DNA of 64,000 nt, from NCBI RefSeq assembly GCF_021277265.1, contig NZ_JAJSOH010000017.1, forward strand, positions 1 to 64,000, read 5' to 3'. The notes below the pieces were generated by a model, which ran no database searches, was not told where the DNA came from, and saw only the letters and a program-made list of their open reading frames with translations. Shown here one piece after another: positions 42,956 through 53,269 of the stretch. The translations under genes were made by a program, and so were the position numbers. How positions within the stretch are numbered: position 1 is the first letter of the stretch; the number at the start of each line of letters is the position of its first letter. Source of the DNA: Kineosporia rhizophila (lineage in GTDB: Bacteria > Actinomycetota > Actinomycetes > Actinomycetales > Kineosporiaceae).

Positions 42956-44736
42956 CAGCTACGTTCAACGTCGGGGAGCCGGAGTACGTCGCCCGGCCCG
43001 TGCCGGCCGTCAAGGGCCGCACCGTGGTCAAGTGGCTGACCAGCACCGACCACAAGGTGATCGGGAATCTCTACCTGATCTCGTCCTTCATGTTCTTCCT
43101 GCTCGGTGGCCTGATGGCGGTGCTGATCCGCCTCGAGCTGTTCACCCCGGGCATGCAGATCGCCAGCACGAAAGAGCAGTACAACCAGCTCTTCACGATG
43201 CACGGCACGATCATGCTCCTGATGTTCGCGACGCCGCTGTTCGCCGGTTTCGCCAACGCGATCATGCCGCTGCAGATCGGCGCGCCCGACGTGGCGTTCC
43301 CGCGGCTGAACATGCTGTCGTACTGGCTCTACCTGTTCGGCAGCCTGATCGCGGTCTCCGGCTTCCTCACCCCGCAGGGTGCGGCCTCGTTCGGCTGGTT
43401 CGCCTACGCGCCGCTGTCCAACTCGGTGTACTCGCCGGGGCTCGGCGGTGACCTGTGGGTGTTCGGCCTGGCGCTGAGCGGTCTGGGCACCATCCTCGGT
43501 GCGGTCAACTTCATCACCACCATCATCTGCATGCGTGCCCCCGGCATGACCATGTTCCGGATGGGCCTGTTCACCTGGAACGTGCTGATCACCTCGATCC
43601 TGGTGATCATGGCCTTCCCGCCGCTGGCCGCGGCGCTGATGGCGCTGGGCGCCGACCGGCGGTTCGGGGCAACGATCTTCGACCCGGAGAACGGCGGGGC
43701 GCTGCTGTGGCAGCACCTGTTCTGGTTCTTCGGTCACCCCGAGGTCTACATCATCGCCCTGCCGTTCTTCGGCATCATCAGCGAGATCCTGCCGGTCTTC
43801 AGCCGCAAGCCGATCTTCGGTTACAAGACGCTGGTGTTCGCCACCATCGCCATCGCCGCCCTGTCGGTGTCGGTGTGGGCCCACCACATGTACGTCACCG
43901 GTCAGGTCGCGCTGCCGTTCTTCGCCTTCATGACGATGCTGATCGCGGTGCCCACCGGGGTGAAGTTCTTCAACTGGGTCGGCACCATGTGGGGCGGGTC
44001 GATCACCTTCGAGGCCCCGATGGTCTGGGCCATCGGCTTCCTGGTGACCTTCCTCTTCGGTGGTCTCACCGGCATCATCCTGAGCTCCCCGCCGCTGGAC
44101 TTCCAGCTGTCCGACTCCTACTTCGTGGTGGCGCACTTCCACTACGTGGTGTTCGGGACCGTGGTGTTCGCGATGTACGGCGGTTTCTACTTCTGGTGGC
44201 CCAAGCTCACCGGCCGGATGCTCGACGACCGGCTCGGCCAGGTGCACTTCTGGCTGACCTTCATCGGCTTCCACGGCACCTTCCTGATCCAGCACTGGCT
44301 GGGGGTCGAGGGCATGCCCCGCCGTTACGCCGACTACCTGCCGGAAGACGGCTTCACGCTCTACAACCAGATCTCCACGGTGTTCTCGGTGATCCTGGCG
44401 CTCTCGGTGGTCCCGTTCGCCTGGAACGTCTACAAGACCTGGAAGAGCGCGCCGCTGATCACGGTGGACGACCCCTGGGGCTTCGCCAACACCCTGGAGT
44501 GGGCCACGTCCTGCCCGCCGCCGCGGCACAACTTCAACTCGCTGCCCCGGATCCGGTCCGAGCGCCCGGCGCTCGACCTGCACCACCCGGAGATCGCGGC
44601 AGCCGATCACCCCACGCCGGACAAGGGTCTCCTCCAGAAGATCTACGGCGAGGGTGACGTCCACGAACGCGGTCCGGGCCTGAACGCCCCGGACGAGCCC
44701 GGTAACGGCTCCGGTAACCAGGGGGTGCAGAAGTGA
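42952..44736 (+). CDS. ctaD: Cytochrome c oxidase subunit I
   Basis: A 594-residue heme-copper oxidase core with twelve helices. It carries the heme a ligand region ([12 protein letters not shown]), the CuB site with His-Tyr cross-link ([17 protein letters not shown]), the HH pair ([10 protein letters not shown]) and the two heme His in [11 protein letters not shown]. Reduces O2 to water and pumps protons. A C-terminal tail of ~70 residues follows the last helix. Coupled to ctaC (ATGA) and ctaF. Confidence 0.98.
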   Translation: MTATFNVGEPEYVARPVPAVKGRTVVKWLTSTDHKVIGNLYLISSFMFFLLGGLMAVLIRLELFTPGMQIASTKEQYNQLFTMHGTIMLLMFATPLFAGFANAIMPLQIGAPDVAFPRLNMLSYWLYLFGSLIAVSGFLTPQGAASFGWFAYAPLSNSVYSPGLGGDLWVFGLALSGLGTILGAVNFITTIICMRAPGMTMFRMGLFTWNVLITSILVIMAFPPLAAALMALGADRRFGATIFDPENGGALLWQHLFWFFGHPEVYIIALPFFGIISEILPVFSRKPIFGYKTLVFATIAIAALSVSVWAHHMYVTGQVALPFFAFMTMLIAVPTGVKFFNWVGTMWGGSITFEAPMVWAIGFLVTFLFGGLTGIILSSPPLDFQLSDSYFVVAHFHYVVFGTVVFAMYGGFYFWWPKLTGRMLDDRLGQVHFWLTFIGFHGTFLIQHWLGVEGMPRRYADYLPEDGFTLYNQISTVFSVILALSVVPFAWNVYKTWKSAPLITVDDPWGFANTLEWATSCPPPRHNFNSLPRIRSERPALDLHHPEIAAADHPTPDKGLLQKIYGEGDVHERGPGLNAPDEPGNGSGNQGVQK

Positions 44737-45134
44737 AGGTAGAGAGCTGGATCTTCATCGGCGGGACGCCTCTGTTCTTCGCCTTCGGCATCGTCTACGG
44801 CGTGGTCACCGACTGGAACGAGTGGGTCGGCACGTCCTGCCTGTTCCTCACCGGCGGCCTGTCGGTCATGATCGGTGCGTACCTGGCCTACACGGCCCGG
44901 CACATCGACGCCCGCCCGGAGGACAACCCCTACGGTGAGATCGCCGAGGGCGCCGGCGAGCTCGGTGAGTTCGCGCCGCACTCGTGGTGGCCGCTGGCCG
45001 TCTCGGCCGCCGCCGCCGTGATCTTCGCCGGTCTGGCGGTCGGCTTCTGGCTGGTCGCGATGGGTGTCCTGATGCTCGGCATCGGCCTCGTCGGCTGGGT
45101 CTACGAGTTCTACCGGGGCGAGCACGCCCACTGA
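44733..45134 (+). CDS. ctaF: Cytochrome c oxidase subunit IV (actinobacterial)
   Basis: A 133-residue subunit with four predicted helices in two hairpins ([86 protein letters not shown]). Matches CtaF, which stabilises the actinobacterial aa3 oxidase. GTG start overlapping ctaD by 4 bases. A terminator follows. Confidence 0.95.
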   Translation: MKVESWIFIGGTPLFFAFGIVYGVVTDWNEWVGTSCLFLTGGLSVMIGAYLAYTARHIDARPEDNPYGEIAEGAGELGEFAPHSWWPLAVSAAAAVIFAGLAVGFWLVAMGVLMLGIGLVGWVYEFYRGEHAH

Positions 45135-45150
45135 TCCACCCGCACCACTC

Positions 45151-45186
45151 GGCGCCCACGGTCCCCGGACCGTGGGCGCCGTCGTT
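45151..45186 (+). terminator. Terminator of ctaCDF
   Basis: Perfect self-complementary 14-base arms (45151-45164 and 45167-45180) followed by GTCGTTTT. Confidence 0.85.
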
Positions 45187-45442
45187 TTGCCCGGCCCGAG
45201 CGGGACGAGCAGGCCCGGGAGTGGGCCGTCTGGGTGGTCCCGGCGGGTCCAGGGTGCGCTCAGCAGACCGATAGGGGAGGAATGCTTGAGAGATCCATGA
45301 TGTTTCAGGTGGTTCTCAAGTGCGGCCGATACACTCCCTTAAGCGAAACATTGCAACCGATGCCCGCCTTCGACGCGTCTTAGGGGCGTCGCTGCATGAA
45401 CGGGTGCAGTCGGAATCTGTCTGAATCAGGTGGGTAGAAGTG

Positions 45443-46669
45443 ATGAGTCGTGTCGTCGGCGCAAGAAGGACGCGCAGAGCCGGGGTGGTGGCCGCGGCCC
45501 TGGCCGCGCTGATCGCCCTGGCCGGGTGCCAGTCCGGCGATTCCGACAGTGCCGGACCGGGTGGCGCGGGCGGCTCCGGGGGCTCGCAGAACCAGGTCGA
45601 GGAGACGCCGGCGGCGGCCCCGGCCGCGGTGACGATCACGCCGGGCGACGGCACGAAGAAGGTCAAGCTTGCCAAGAAGATCAAGGTGGCGGTCGAGGAC
45701 GGCACGATCTCCGAGGTCAACGTCTCCACCGCGACCGGCAAGAAGGTCAAGGGCAAGCTAAACGAGGACCAGACCGAGTGGACCAGCAAGACCGCGCTGA
45801 AGGCCGCGATGGGCTACACGGTCCAGGTCAAGGCCTCGAACGCGGACGGGGTGGCCACCGAGGAGCGGTCCTCCTTCTCCACCCTGACCCCCGAGGGCAC
45901 GGTCTCCGCCTACGTGGTGCCCGGTGACGGCTGGACCGTCGGCGTGGGCATGCCGGTCGTGGTCGAGCTGTCCCAGTCGGTCAGCGAGAGCAGGCGGGCG
46001 GGCGTCGAAGAGGCCCTCGAGGTCGACACCGGCGACGACAAGGTCGAGGGCGCCTGGCAGTGGATGAGCGGCACCCAGGTGTGGTGGCGCCCGGCGAAGT
46101 ACTGGGAGCCCGGCACCGACGTGAAGGTGACCGCCGACCTGGCCGGGGTCGAGGTGGCCAAGGGCGTCTACGGCAAGAAGCAGAAGTCGCAGTCCGACTT
46201 CACCATCGGCGACGAGATGATCAGCACCGTCGACGTGGCCGGTCACAAGATGACGGTCCGCAAGAACGGCAAGGTCGTCCGCACCATCCCGGTGACCACG
46301 GGGAAGGCCTCGATGGCCACCCGCAACGGGATCAAGGTGATCATGAGCCGCGAGACGTCGCACCGGATGCGTTCTTCCACGATCGGGATCGAGAAGGGCG
46401 ACGCCGACTACTACGACATCGAGGCGAAGTACGCGATGCGCCTCACCTACAGCGGCGAGTTCATCCACGCCGCGCCCTGGTCGGCCGGTCAGCAGGGCAG
46501 CGCGAACGTCAGCCACGGCTGCACGGGCATGACCACCGAGGCGGCCAAGTGGCTGTTCGACCACTCCAAGGTCGGTGACGTGGTGGTCTACGAGAACAGC
46601 GACCGCAAGCTGGAGTGGGGCAACGGGTACACCGTCTGGAACGAGTCGTTCGCGGACTGGAAGGCCTGA
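45443..46669 (+). CDS. L,D-transpeptidase lipoprotein with Ig-like domains
   Basis: A 408-residue cell-envelope enzyme. The N-terminal lipoprotein signal ends in LIALAGCQSG (lipobox LAGC). A Gly/Ala/Ser linker, two beta-rich Ig-like domains (about 60-250) and the YkuD catalytic domain follow, with the catalytic HG-x-x-x motif SHGCTGM near residue 355. It forms 3->3 cross-links between diaminopimelate residues of peptidoglycan, like mycobacterial Ldt. GTG at 45440 or ATG at 45443; the ATG was chosen. The upstream 300 bases contain an imperfect inverted repeat (CTTGAGA/TCTCAAG near 45286-45320). Confidence 0.93.
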   Translation: MSRVVGARRTRRAGVVAAALAALIALAGCQSGDSDSAGPGGAGGSGGSQNQVEETPAAAPAAVTITPGDGTKKVKLAKKIKVAVEDGTISEVNVSTATGKKVKGKLNEDQTEWTSKTALKAAMGYTVQVKASNADGVATEERSSFSTLTPEGTVSAYVVPGDGWTVGVGMPVVVELSQSVSESRRAGVEEALEVDTGDDKVEGAWQWMSGTQVWWRPAKYWEPGTDVKVTADLAGVEVAKGVYGKKQKSQSDFTIGDEMISTVDVAGHKMTVRKNGKVVRTIPVTTGKASMATRNGIKVIMSRETSHRMRSSTIGIEKGDADYYDIEAKYAMRLTYSGEFIHAAPWSAGQQGSANVSHGCTGMTTEAAKWLFDHSKVGDVVVYENSDRKLEWGNGYTVWNESFADWKA

Positions 46670-46687
46670 TCCGCCTCTTGAAGCGAG

Positions 46688-46720
46688 AAGAGCCCCTGGT
46701 CCACGGACCAGGGGCTCTTT
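46688..46720 (+). terminator. Terminator of L,D-transpeptidase gene
   Basis: Perfect 15-bp stem (46688-46702 and 46705-46719) with a 2-base turn, then TTCG-T. Confidence 0.88.
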
Positions 46721-46731
46721 CGTTCACCCGG

Positions 46732-46751
46732 CCCGCACCAATAGGTGCGGG
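46732..46751 (-). terminator. Terminator of trpD
   Basis: CCCGCACC-AATA-GGTGCGGG: 8-bp stem, 38 bases beyond the trpD stop on the minus strand. Confidence 0.65.
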
Positions 46752-46789
46752 TCCAGCGTTCGCCGGTTCGGACGTCTTAAAGCAGGAAA

Positions 46790-47830
46790 TCAGGCGTTGG
46801 TGGCGGCGACCCAGCGCTCGAGCACGTCGGCCGCGGCGCCGCTGTCGATCGACTGGGTGGCCTTCTGCACACCCTCGCTGATCTGCTTGACCAGGTCACC
46901 GTCGCCGTTGCCGGCAGCGGCCAGCGCGGCCCCCGCGTTGAGCACCACCGCATCACGCACCGGACCCGGCTCGCCGGCCAGCAGCGAGCGCACCACGTCG
47001 GCGTTGTGCTGCGGGTCGCCACCGCGCAGATCTTCCAGCGTGGCCCGGGGGAGACCGAGATCGGCCGGATCGAACAGGGTCTCGTCGACCTGGCCGTCGC
47101 GCACCTGCCAGACCCGCGAGGGGCCGGTGGTGGAGAGCTCGTCCAGGCCGTCCTCGCCCCGGAAGACCAGCGCCGAGTCGCCCCGTTCGGCCAGCACCCC
47201 GGCCATGATCGGGGCCATCCGCAGGTTGGCGCAGCCGATCGCCGAGATGCCGGGCTGGGCCGGGTTGGTCAGCGGCCCGAGGAAGTTGAACGCCGTGGGC
47301 ACCTTGAGCTCGGCCCGGGTGGGACCGGCGAAACGCAGCGCGGGGTGGAACTTCATGGCGAACAGGAAGGTGATCCCGACCTCGCCCGCCACCTCGACCA
47401 CCCGCTCGGTGGGCAGGTCCAGACGCAGCCCCAGGGCCTCCAGCACGTCGGCGGCGCCGGAGGAGGAGGACGCGGCCCGGTTGCCGTGCTTGATCACCCG
47501 GACCCCGGCGCCGGCCGCGACCAGCGAGGACATGGTCGAGATGTTCACCGTCTTGTGCATGTCGCCACCGGTGCCGACGATGTCCACGGCCGGGCCCGGG
47601 ATCTCGATCCGGACCGCGTGCCGGAGCATGACCTCGACCAGCCCGGCGAGCTCCTGCACCGTCTCACCCTTGGCCCGCAGGGCGACCAGGAAGGCGGCCA
47701 GCTGGACCGGGTTCGAGCGGTCGGTCATGACCTGCTCCATCGCCCACTCGGTGTCCTCCCGGGAGAGGTCCTGCCCCGAGATGAGGGCGGTGATCAGGTG
47801 CGGCCAGGTCAGGCCGGCGGTGGTCGACAT
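46790..47830 (-). CDS. trpD: Anthranilate phosphoribosyltransferase
   Basis: A 346-residue TrpD that links anthranilate to PRPP in tryptophan synthesis. Landmarks: [53 protein letters not shown] and [24 protein letters not shown]. Starts 5 bases after the receiver-like gene, so they share a transcript. Other trp genes are not nearby; the same isolated position next to ctaE is seen in mycobacteria. Confidence 0.96.
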   Translation of the reverse strand: MSTTAGLTWPHLITALISGQDLSREDTEWAMEQVMTDRSNPVQLAAFLVALRAKGETVQELAGLVEVMLRHAVRIEIPGPAVDIVGTGGDMHKTVNISTMSSLVAAGAGVRVIKHGNRAASSSSGAADVLEALGLRLDLPTERVVEVAGEVGITFLFAMKFHPALRFAGPTRAELKVPTAFNFLGPLTNPAQPGISAIGCANLRMAPIMAGVLAERGDSALVFRGEDGLDELSTTGPSRVWQVRDGQVDETLFDPADLGLPRATLEDLRGGDPQHNADVVRSLLAGEPGPVRDAVVLNAGAALAAAGNGDGDLVKQISEGVQKATQSIDSGAAADVLERWVAATNA

Positions 47831-47835
47831 CAGAA

Positions 47836-48363
47836 TCAGCCTCTGCGACGTCGGGCCAGGACGGTGACCGCCTCGGCCAGGGCACGGGGGTCGAGCGGGT
47901 GCGGCACCGCGGCGTCGGCCCGGGACCAGGTGGCCAGCCAGGCGTCCTGCGGGCGGCCGGTGAGCACCAGGATCGGCGGGCACTCGAAGATCTCTTCCTT
48001 GAGCTGACGGCAGACCCCCATGCCACCGGCCGGGACCGCCTCGCCGTCCAGCACCAGGACGTCGAAACCACCGTTGTCCACCGCGCTGATCACGGCCGCC
48101 GGAGTGGCGCACTCGGTCCACTGCACCGGGGGCAGGTCGACCGCGAGTCGCTTGCCGATGGCCATCCGCACCTTGGTGCGCACGTCCGAGTCGTCGCTGT
48201 ACAGCAGCACCGAGACCGGCTTGGGCCCGGACACCGGCTGGGCGCCGCTCAGCCGTGGGTCCTCGTGGGCGTCGGGCTCGCTGGGCGGCAGCGGCACCAG
48301 TGCGTCGCCCGAGTGGTCACCGGTGGAAGCAGTGGCGCCGCGATGGGCCGAGGTCGTCGTCAT
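47836..48363 (-). CDS. Receiver-like protein with altered switch residue
   Basis: A 175-residue protein. After a ~48-residue disordered N-terminus comes a CheY-like receiver: [20 protein letters not shown] (acidic pair), [19 protein letters not shown] (phosphorylatable Asp), ILVLTGRP (Thr). The conserved Lys of the K-P motif is missing (AAVPHPLDP), so phosphorylation switching may be altered. There is no output domain. It lies upstream of trpD on the minus strand, divergent from ctaE. AGGAG site. Function unknown. Confidence 0.8.
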   Translation of the reverse strand: MTTTSAHRGATASTGDHSGDALVPLPPSEPDAHEDPRLSGAQPVSGPKPVSVLLYSDDSDVRTKVRMAIGKRLAVDLPPVQWTECATPAAVISAVDNGGFDVLVLDGEAVPAGGMGVCRQLKEEIFECPPILVLTGRPQDAWLATWSRADAAVPHPLDPRALAEAVTVLARRRRG

Positions 48364-48891
48364 CGATCGCTCTCCTGGAGGCGTGATTCATTCCCTCACG
48401 TGCCCCCGCCCGGCCCGCTCGCGGTTCTCGATCCGATGGGTCCGACGGATGCCTGCGTGTCGAGCGTGATCGTACCGAAGGGCCGGATCGTGCCCCCACC
48501 CGGATGGTCGGCCGGCAGTGACCGAAAGCGACGGCCGGCCCCGTTCGACCGAGCCCTCCCGGAGGTCTCGAAGTGCCGACACGCCGGGAGACGGGAAAGT
48601 CGTCGGGATACCGGGTGAACGACTCCGCGTGTCGGAGGGAATTGCCCGGCGAACGTGGGGTGAAGGCAACAGGAAGGCGTTCGGTGAGCCGATGAAGCCT
48701 CACGTGACGGCCTATGACGAGCAGCGACCGGCGGGTGGTGACCGCGGTCCGGAAGGCTCTGCCGAATTACGTGATACGAGCCTTGCGAAACCCTCCACCA
48801 CCTGCGGGAAACCCGCTCAGGCAACAGTTAGGACACGGCGAGGGGCAGACAAGTGCCCCCCGTCCTACATCCGGATCGGCGTGAGGCCATA
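48364..48891. other. Intergenic region between receiver gene and ctaE
   Basis: About 530 bases holding the divergent promoters of the receiver-trpD and ctaE-qcrCAB transcripts. A small hairpin GGGGCA-GACAAG-TGCCCC lies at 48842-48859, 33 bases before the ctaE start. No gene was recognised in this gap. Confidence 0.4.
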
Positions 48892-49569
48892 ATGACGCCC
48901 GTGGCATCCGTAGCGGCAGTAGACGGCCCGGCAGGGCCGAACGTTCATGCGACTCTCAACCGACCCAACATGGTTCAGGTCGGCACGATCGTTTGGCTCT
49001 CCAGCGAGCTGATGTTCTTCGCGGGTCTCTTCGCGATGTACTTCACGATCCGTGCCGTCCAGCCCGAACTGTGGGCGACCGAGCCGCTCAAGCTCGACAT
49101 CCCTTTCTCGACGATCAACACGATCAACCTGGTGCTCAGTTCCGTCTGGTGCCAGATGGGCGTGTTCGCCGCCGAGCGTTTCCAGCCGAGCGCCCTCGGC
49201 ACCTGGTGGGCCCCCTGGACCCGCGAGCACAAGTGGCGCAACTGGGGCATGCGGGAGTGGTACCTGCTGACGTACGTCGCGGGCGCCGTCTTCATCTGCG
49301 GCCAGGTGTACGAGTACGCACACCTGATCGCGGAGGGCCTGACCCTCGGCACCAACGGGTACGGCTCGGTCTTCTACATGACCACCGGTTTCCACGGTAT
49401 GCACGTCACCGGTGGGCTCATCGCCTTCCTGCTGATCATCGGCCGCAGTTTCGCGGCCAAGCGCTTCGGCCATGCGGAGGCCACCAGCGCCATCGTCACG
49501 TCGTACTACTGGCACTTCGTGGACGTGGTCTGGATCGGTCTCTTCTTCGTCATCTACGTCATCAAGTGA
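48892..49569 (+). CDS. ctaE: Cytochrome c oxidase subunit III
   Basis: A 225-residue subunit with five helices, the short form of subunit III. Recognised by [72 protein letters not shown] and [20 protein letters not shown]. It has no metal site and stabilises proton uptake by subunit I. Start ATG at 48892 after GTGAGG. Leads the bcc operon ctaE-qcrCAB. Confidence 0.96.
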   Translation: MTPVASVAAVDGPAGPNVHATLNRPNMVQVGTIVWLSSELMFFAGLFAMYFTIRAVQPELWATEPLKLDIPFSTINTINLVLSSVWCQMGVFAAERFQPSALGTWWAPWTREHKWRNWGMREWYLLTYVAGAVFICGQVYEYAHLIAEGLTLGTNGYGSVFYMTTGFHGMHVTGGLIAFLLIIGRSFAAKRFGHAEATSAIVTSYYWHFVDVVWIGLFFVIYVIK

Positions 49570-49639
49570 GAAACCCGATGACCGCTACGACGCAGGCCGT
49601 TTCGCCTGTACCTACCTCGGAACGTAGGAGTTCTACATC

Positions 49640-50428
49640 GTGAGCGCACTCGCTGCCCGGCGGCGGCACCCGTTGGCCACAGCACTGATCGTGCTGCTCG
49701 GCCTGCTCGTGACGGGCGTGGCCTACGCCGCCGTGATGCCCAGCACGGCGGATGCCTCGACCAGCACAGCCTCGGCCGACGACATCGAGGAGGGCCGCAA
49801 GCTCTTCCTCGCCAACTGCTCCACCTGCCACGGCCTCGACGCGGAGGGCCGCAACGAGGCCCCCTCGCTGATCGGCGTCGGCGCGGCCTCGGTCGACTTC
49901 CAGGTCGGCACCGGCCGCATGCCGCTGGCCATGAGCGGCCCGCAGGCCCCCGAGGCCACCGTCGAGCTCAGCGACGAGCAGACGGCCCAGCTGTCCGCCT
50001 ACGTCGCCAGCCTCGGCGCCGGCCCGGCCATCCCGGACGAGGAGCTGCTCGACCCCGCCCAGGGCGACGTCTCCAAGGGTGCCGCGATCTTCCGCACCAA
50101 CTGCGCCATGTGCCACAACGCGGCCGGTTCCCGCGGTGCGCTGACCCGGGGCAAGTTCGCCCCGCCGCTGACCGACGTCGAGCCGAAGTACATCTACGAA
50201 GCCATGATCAGCGGCCCCCAGTCGATGCCGGTCTTCCCGGACCAGACCATCGGCCCGGAGGAGAAGCGGGACGTCATCGCCTTCCTGACCACGATCAGTG
50301 AGTCCCCGGACCCGGGCGGCATGTCGCTGGGCCGGCTCGGCCCGGTGACCGAGGGCCTGGTGGCCTGGGTCGTCGGTCTCACGATGCTGATCGGTTTCGC
50401 GGTCTGGCTGGGGGCGAAGTCCTCGTGA
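49640..50428 (+). CDS. qcrC: Cytochrome bcc complex diheme cytochrome c subunit
   Basis: A 262-residue membrane-bound dihaem cytochrome. An N-terminal helix anchors it; two c-type heme motifs (CSTCH ~61-65 and CAMCH ~157-161) lie in two extracytoplasmic domains; a C-terminal helix (VAWVVGLTMLIGFAVWLG) ends it. The two hemes replace soluble cytochrome c between the Rieske protein and CuA. GTG start. The stop overlaps qcrA (GTGA). Confidence 0.97.
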   Translation: MSALAARRRHPLATALIVLLGLLVTGVAYAAVMPSTADASTSTASADDIEEGRKLFLANCSTCHGLDAEGRNEAPSLIGVGAASVDFQVGTGRMPLAMSGPQAPEATVELSDEQTAQLSAYVASLGAGPAIPDEELLDPAQGDVSKGAAIFRTNCAMCHNAAGSRGALTRGKFAPPLTDVEPKYIYEAMISGPQSMPVFPDQTIGPEEKRDVIAFLTTISESPDPGGMSLGRLGPVTEGLVAWVVGLTMLIGFAVWLGAKSS

Positions 50429-51483
50429 GCAAGGAAACGGGTGGGACGATGAGCACGCACGAACCGGACCACGGTGGGTCCGACGTCGCCGTCCACGACG
50501 GTGACCTCCCGGCCAGGTTCGAGAACCCCGGCCTGCCGGAGCACAAGCACCGGCTGGCCGACACCGACCCGAAGGCCGCCAAGCGCGCCGAGCGGCAGGT
50601 AGCCCTGCTGTTCCTGCTGTCGATCGTCGGCACGCTGGTGATGATCGTCGGCTACTTCGTGGTCAAGATGGACCACGGTCTGGGCTTCCTGGACTATCTC
50701 GACCGCCTCGCGCTGTCGAACCAGGTCCTCGGCGTCGGCATGGCGGTCTCGCTGCTCGGTATCGGCGTCGGCGCGGTCCACTGGGCCAAGACGCTGATGT
50801 CCGACGAGGAGCGGATCGACTACCGGCACCTGCAGCGCGGCACCGACGAGGAGCGCGCCGAGGCCGTCGAGATGCTGAAGACCGGCGTGGAGGAGTCCGG
50901 TTTCGGCCGCCGCCCGCTGATCCGCAACACGCTGATCGGTGCGCTGGCGCTGTTCCCGCTGCCGGGTGTCCTGCTGTTCCGCGACACCGGGCCGCTGCCG
51001 GGCAAGACCCTGACCACCACCATCTGGAAGAAGGGCGACCGGCTCGTCCTCGACCCGGAGGGTGGCCCGATCAAGGCATCCGACATGGTCCTGGGGGCCG
51101 TCGCGCACATCATGCCGGAGGGCATCGAGGAGGCCGACCACGTCCTCAACGAGAAGGCCAAGGCAGCGGTGCTGCTGATCCGTCTCGAGGAGGACCAGCT
51201 GGCGCCCGAGTCGCTGCCCGGCTCCTACGGCGGCATCGTCGCGTACTCGAAGATCTGCACCCACATGGGCTGCCCGGTGGCTCTGTACGAGCAGCGCACG
51301 CACCACCTGCTCTGCCCGTGCCACCAGTCGACCTTCGACCTCACGCAGAACTGCAAGGTCATCTTCGGTCCGGCGAAGCGGGCGCTGCCCCAGCTTCCGA
51401 TCACCGTGGACGACGAGGGATACTTGGTGGCAGCAGCGCCGTTCGGTGAGCCCGTCGGCCCGAGCTACTGGGAGCGTTCATGA
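50425..51483 (+). CDS. qcrA: Cytochrome bcc complex Rieske iron-sulfur subunit
   Basis: A 352-residue Rieske protein with a three-helix N-terminal membrane part (about 50-75, 90-115, 160-180) and the [2Fe-2S] domain near the C-terminus: CTHMGCPV and CPCHQSTFD. It passes electrons from quinol to the diheme c subunit. GTG at 50425 overlaps the qcrC stop; the ATG at 50449, with GGTGGGACG upstream, is an alternative start. Confidence 0.96.
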   Translation: MSKETGGTMSTHEPDHGGSDVAVHDGDLPARFENPGLPEHKHRLADTDPKAAKRAERQVALLFLLSIVGTLVMIVGYFVVKMDHGLGFLDYLDRLALSNQVLGVGMAVSLLGIGVGAVHWAKTLMSDEERIDYRHLQRGTDEERAEAVEMLKTGVEESGFGRRPLIRNTLIGALALFPLPGVLLFRDTGPLPGKTLTTTIWKKGDRLVLDPEGGPIKASDMVLGAVAHIMPEGIEEADHVLNEKAKAAVLLIRLEEDQLAPESLPGSYGGIVAYSKICTHMGCPVALYEQRTHHLLCPCHQSTFDLTQNCKVIFGPAKRALPQLPITVDDEGYLVAAAPFGEPVGPSYWERS

Positions 51484-53144
51484 GCACCACCAGTCCTCTC
51501 GAGAAGGCCGGTGCCACGACCGGGAACTGGCTCGACGAACGCGTCGGGGCCTCCAAGGTCGTCCGGGGTTTCTCCCGCAAGATCTTCCCCGACCACTGGT
51601 CGTTCATGCTCGGTGAGGTCGCGCTCTACAGCTTCGTCATCCTGCTGCTGAGCGGCACCTTCCTGACCTTCTGGTTCATCCCGAGCGCGGCCGAGACCAC
51701 CTACAACGGTCCCTACGCCCCGCTCGCCGGGCAGCACGTCTCCGAGGCGTTCGACTCCACGCTGCACATCTCGTTCGAGGTCCGTGGCGGTCTGCTCATG
51801 CGGCAGGTCCACCACTGGGCGGCGCTGGTCTTCGTCGTCTCGATGATCGTGCACATGTTCCGCATCTTCTTCACCGGCGCGTTCCGTAAGCCGCGGGAGA
51901 TGAACTGGGTCATCGGCATGCTGCTGGCGGTGCTGGCGCTGATCGAGGGCTTCCTCGGCTACTCGATGATCGACGACCTGCTGTCCGGCAACGGTCTGCG
52001 GATCGCCCAGGCCATCGTGCTGGGTATCCCGGTGGTCGGCTCCTACGTCAGCTTCTTCCTGTTCGGCGGCGAGTTCCCGGGTGAGGCCTTCATCCCGCGG
52101 TTCTTCGTCCTGCACGTGCTGCTGATCCCGGCGATCATGCTGGTGCTGATCACGGTCCACCTGATCCTGGTGGTCGTGCACAAGCACACCCAGTACCCCG
52201 GCCCGGGCCGGACCAACAACAACGTGGTCGGGTTCCCGCTGTTCCCGATCTACACCGCCAAGGCCGGTGGGTTCTTCTTCATCGTCTTCGGTGTGATCGC
52301 CCTGATGGGTGCGTTGTTCCAGATCAACCCGGTGTGGATCTACGGTCCGTACGACCCGTCACCGATCAGTGCCGGCGCCCAGCCCGACTTCTACATGGGC
52401 TTCCTCGACGGCGCGGTCCGAATAATGCCCGGGTTCGTGGAGTTCGAGATCTGGGGCCACACGGTCTCGCCGAACATCTTCATCCCGACCCTGGTGGTAC
52501 CGGGCCTGATGGTGACGCCGGCGCTGCTATACCCGTGGATCGAGCAGTGGGTCACCGGTGACAAGCGCGAGCACCACCTGCTCGACCGCCCGCGCAACGC
52601 GCCGACCCGGACCGCTCTGGGCGTCATGGCGATCACGGCCTACGTGCTGCTGTGGATCAGTGGTGGTAACGACATCATCGCCACCCACCTGCACCTGTCG
52701 ATCAACGACATCACGTACTTCCTGCGGGTCGGCGTGTTCGTCCTGCCCGCCCTGGCGTACGTGATCACCAAGCGGATCTGCATCGGTCTGCAGCGCAAGG
52801 ACCGCGAGAAGGTGCTGCACGGCCGGGAGACCGGCCGGGTGTTCCGGACCGAGGAGGGCGAGGTGTTCGAGCTGCACGCCCCGCTGTCGGCCGAGGACCG
52901 CTGGCTGCTCGTCGGCTTCGACTCGCCGGAGCCGGCGCGGGCGCTGCCCGCCACCGACGCCTCGGGGGTCCGCCGTCCGGGCGGTGCTCTGGAGAAGCTG
53001 CGCCAGAAGGTCAGCCGGTTCTACTTCGAGGACCGGGTCGCTCCGGTGACGCCGGCCGAGCTCGCCGCCGCCCACCACCACGGTGAGCACGAAGAGGTCT
53101 CGGCCAGCGGGGGCGCGCGGCCCGAGGTCGAATCCGGCCACTGA
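51480..53144 (+). CDS. qcrB: Cytochrome bcc complex cytochrome b subunit
   Basis: A 554-residue cytochrome b. Eight helices hold the two b hemes; quinol-site elements include the PDW-like stretch PDFYMGFLDG and the region around SAGAQPDFYMG. The long C-terminal cytoplasmic extension (after ~430) is typical of actinobacterial QcrB, the target of Q203-type drugs. It overlaps qcrA by 4 bases and ends with a strong terminator. Confidence 0.97.
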   Translation: MSTTSPLEKAGATTGNWLDERVGASKVVRGFSRKIFPDHWSFMLGEVALYSFVILLLSGTFLTFWFIPSAAETTYNGPYAPLAGQHVSEAFDSTLHISFEVRGGLLMRQVHHWAALVFVVSMIVHMFRIFFTGAFRKPREMNWVIGMLLAVLALIEGFLGYSMIDDLLSGNGLRIAQAIVLGIPVVGSYVSFFLFGGEFPGEAFIPRFFVLHVLLIPAIMLVLITVHLILVVVHKHTQYPGPGRTNNNVVGFPLFPIYTAKAGGFFFIVFGVIALMGALFQINPVWIYGPYDPSPISAGAQPDFYMGFLDGAVRIMPGFVEFEIWGHTVSPNIFIPTLVVPGLMVTPALLYPWIEQWVTGDKREHHLLDRPRNAPTRTALGVMAITAYVLLWISGGNDIIATHLHLSINDITYFLRVGVFVLPALAYVITKRICIGLQRKDREKVLHGRETGRVFRTEEGEVFELHAPLSAEDRWLLVGFDSPEPARALPATDASGVRRPGGALEKLRQKVSRFYFEDRVAPVTPAELAAAHHHGEHEEVSASGGARPEVESGH

Positions 53145-53172
53145 TCGCAGGCTGATCACAGTAGGACCCGTG

Positions 53173-53218
53173 AGGGCCGGCGCCGATCCTTCGGGATCGG
53201 GGCCGGCCCTTCTGCTTT
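53173..53218 (+). terminator. Terminator of ctaE-qcrCAB
   Basis: 17-bp stem with one mismatch and a TTCG tetraloop (arms 53173-53189 and 53194-53210), followed by TCTGCTTTT. Confidence 0.9.
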
Positions 53219-53269
53219 TGGACGTGCGTGCCGGGGTTGCGCCGGGTGCTTTCCTGGCAGGGTGGTCGG

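Noticed and set aside
42832-44664. Open minus-strand frame, His/Gln/Glu-rich, opposite ctaD
   Set aside because: Shadow of a certain gene; composition is an artefact of reading the complement.
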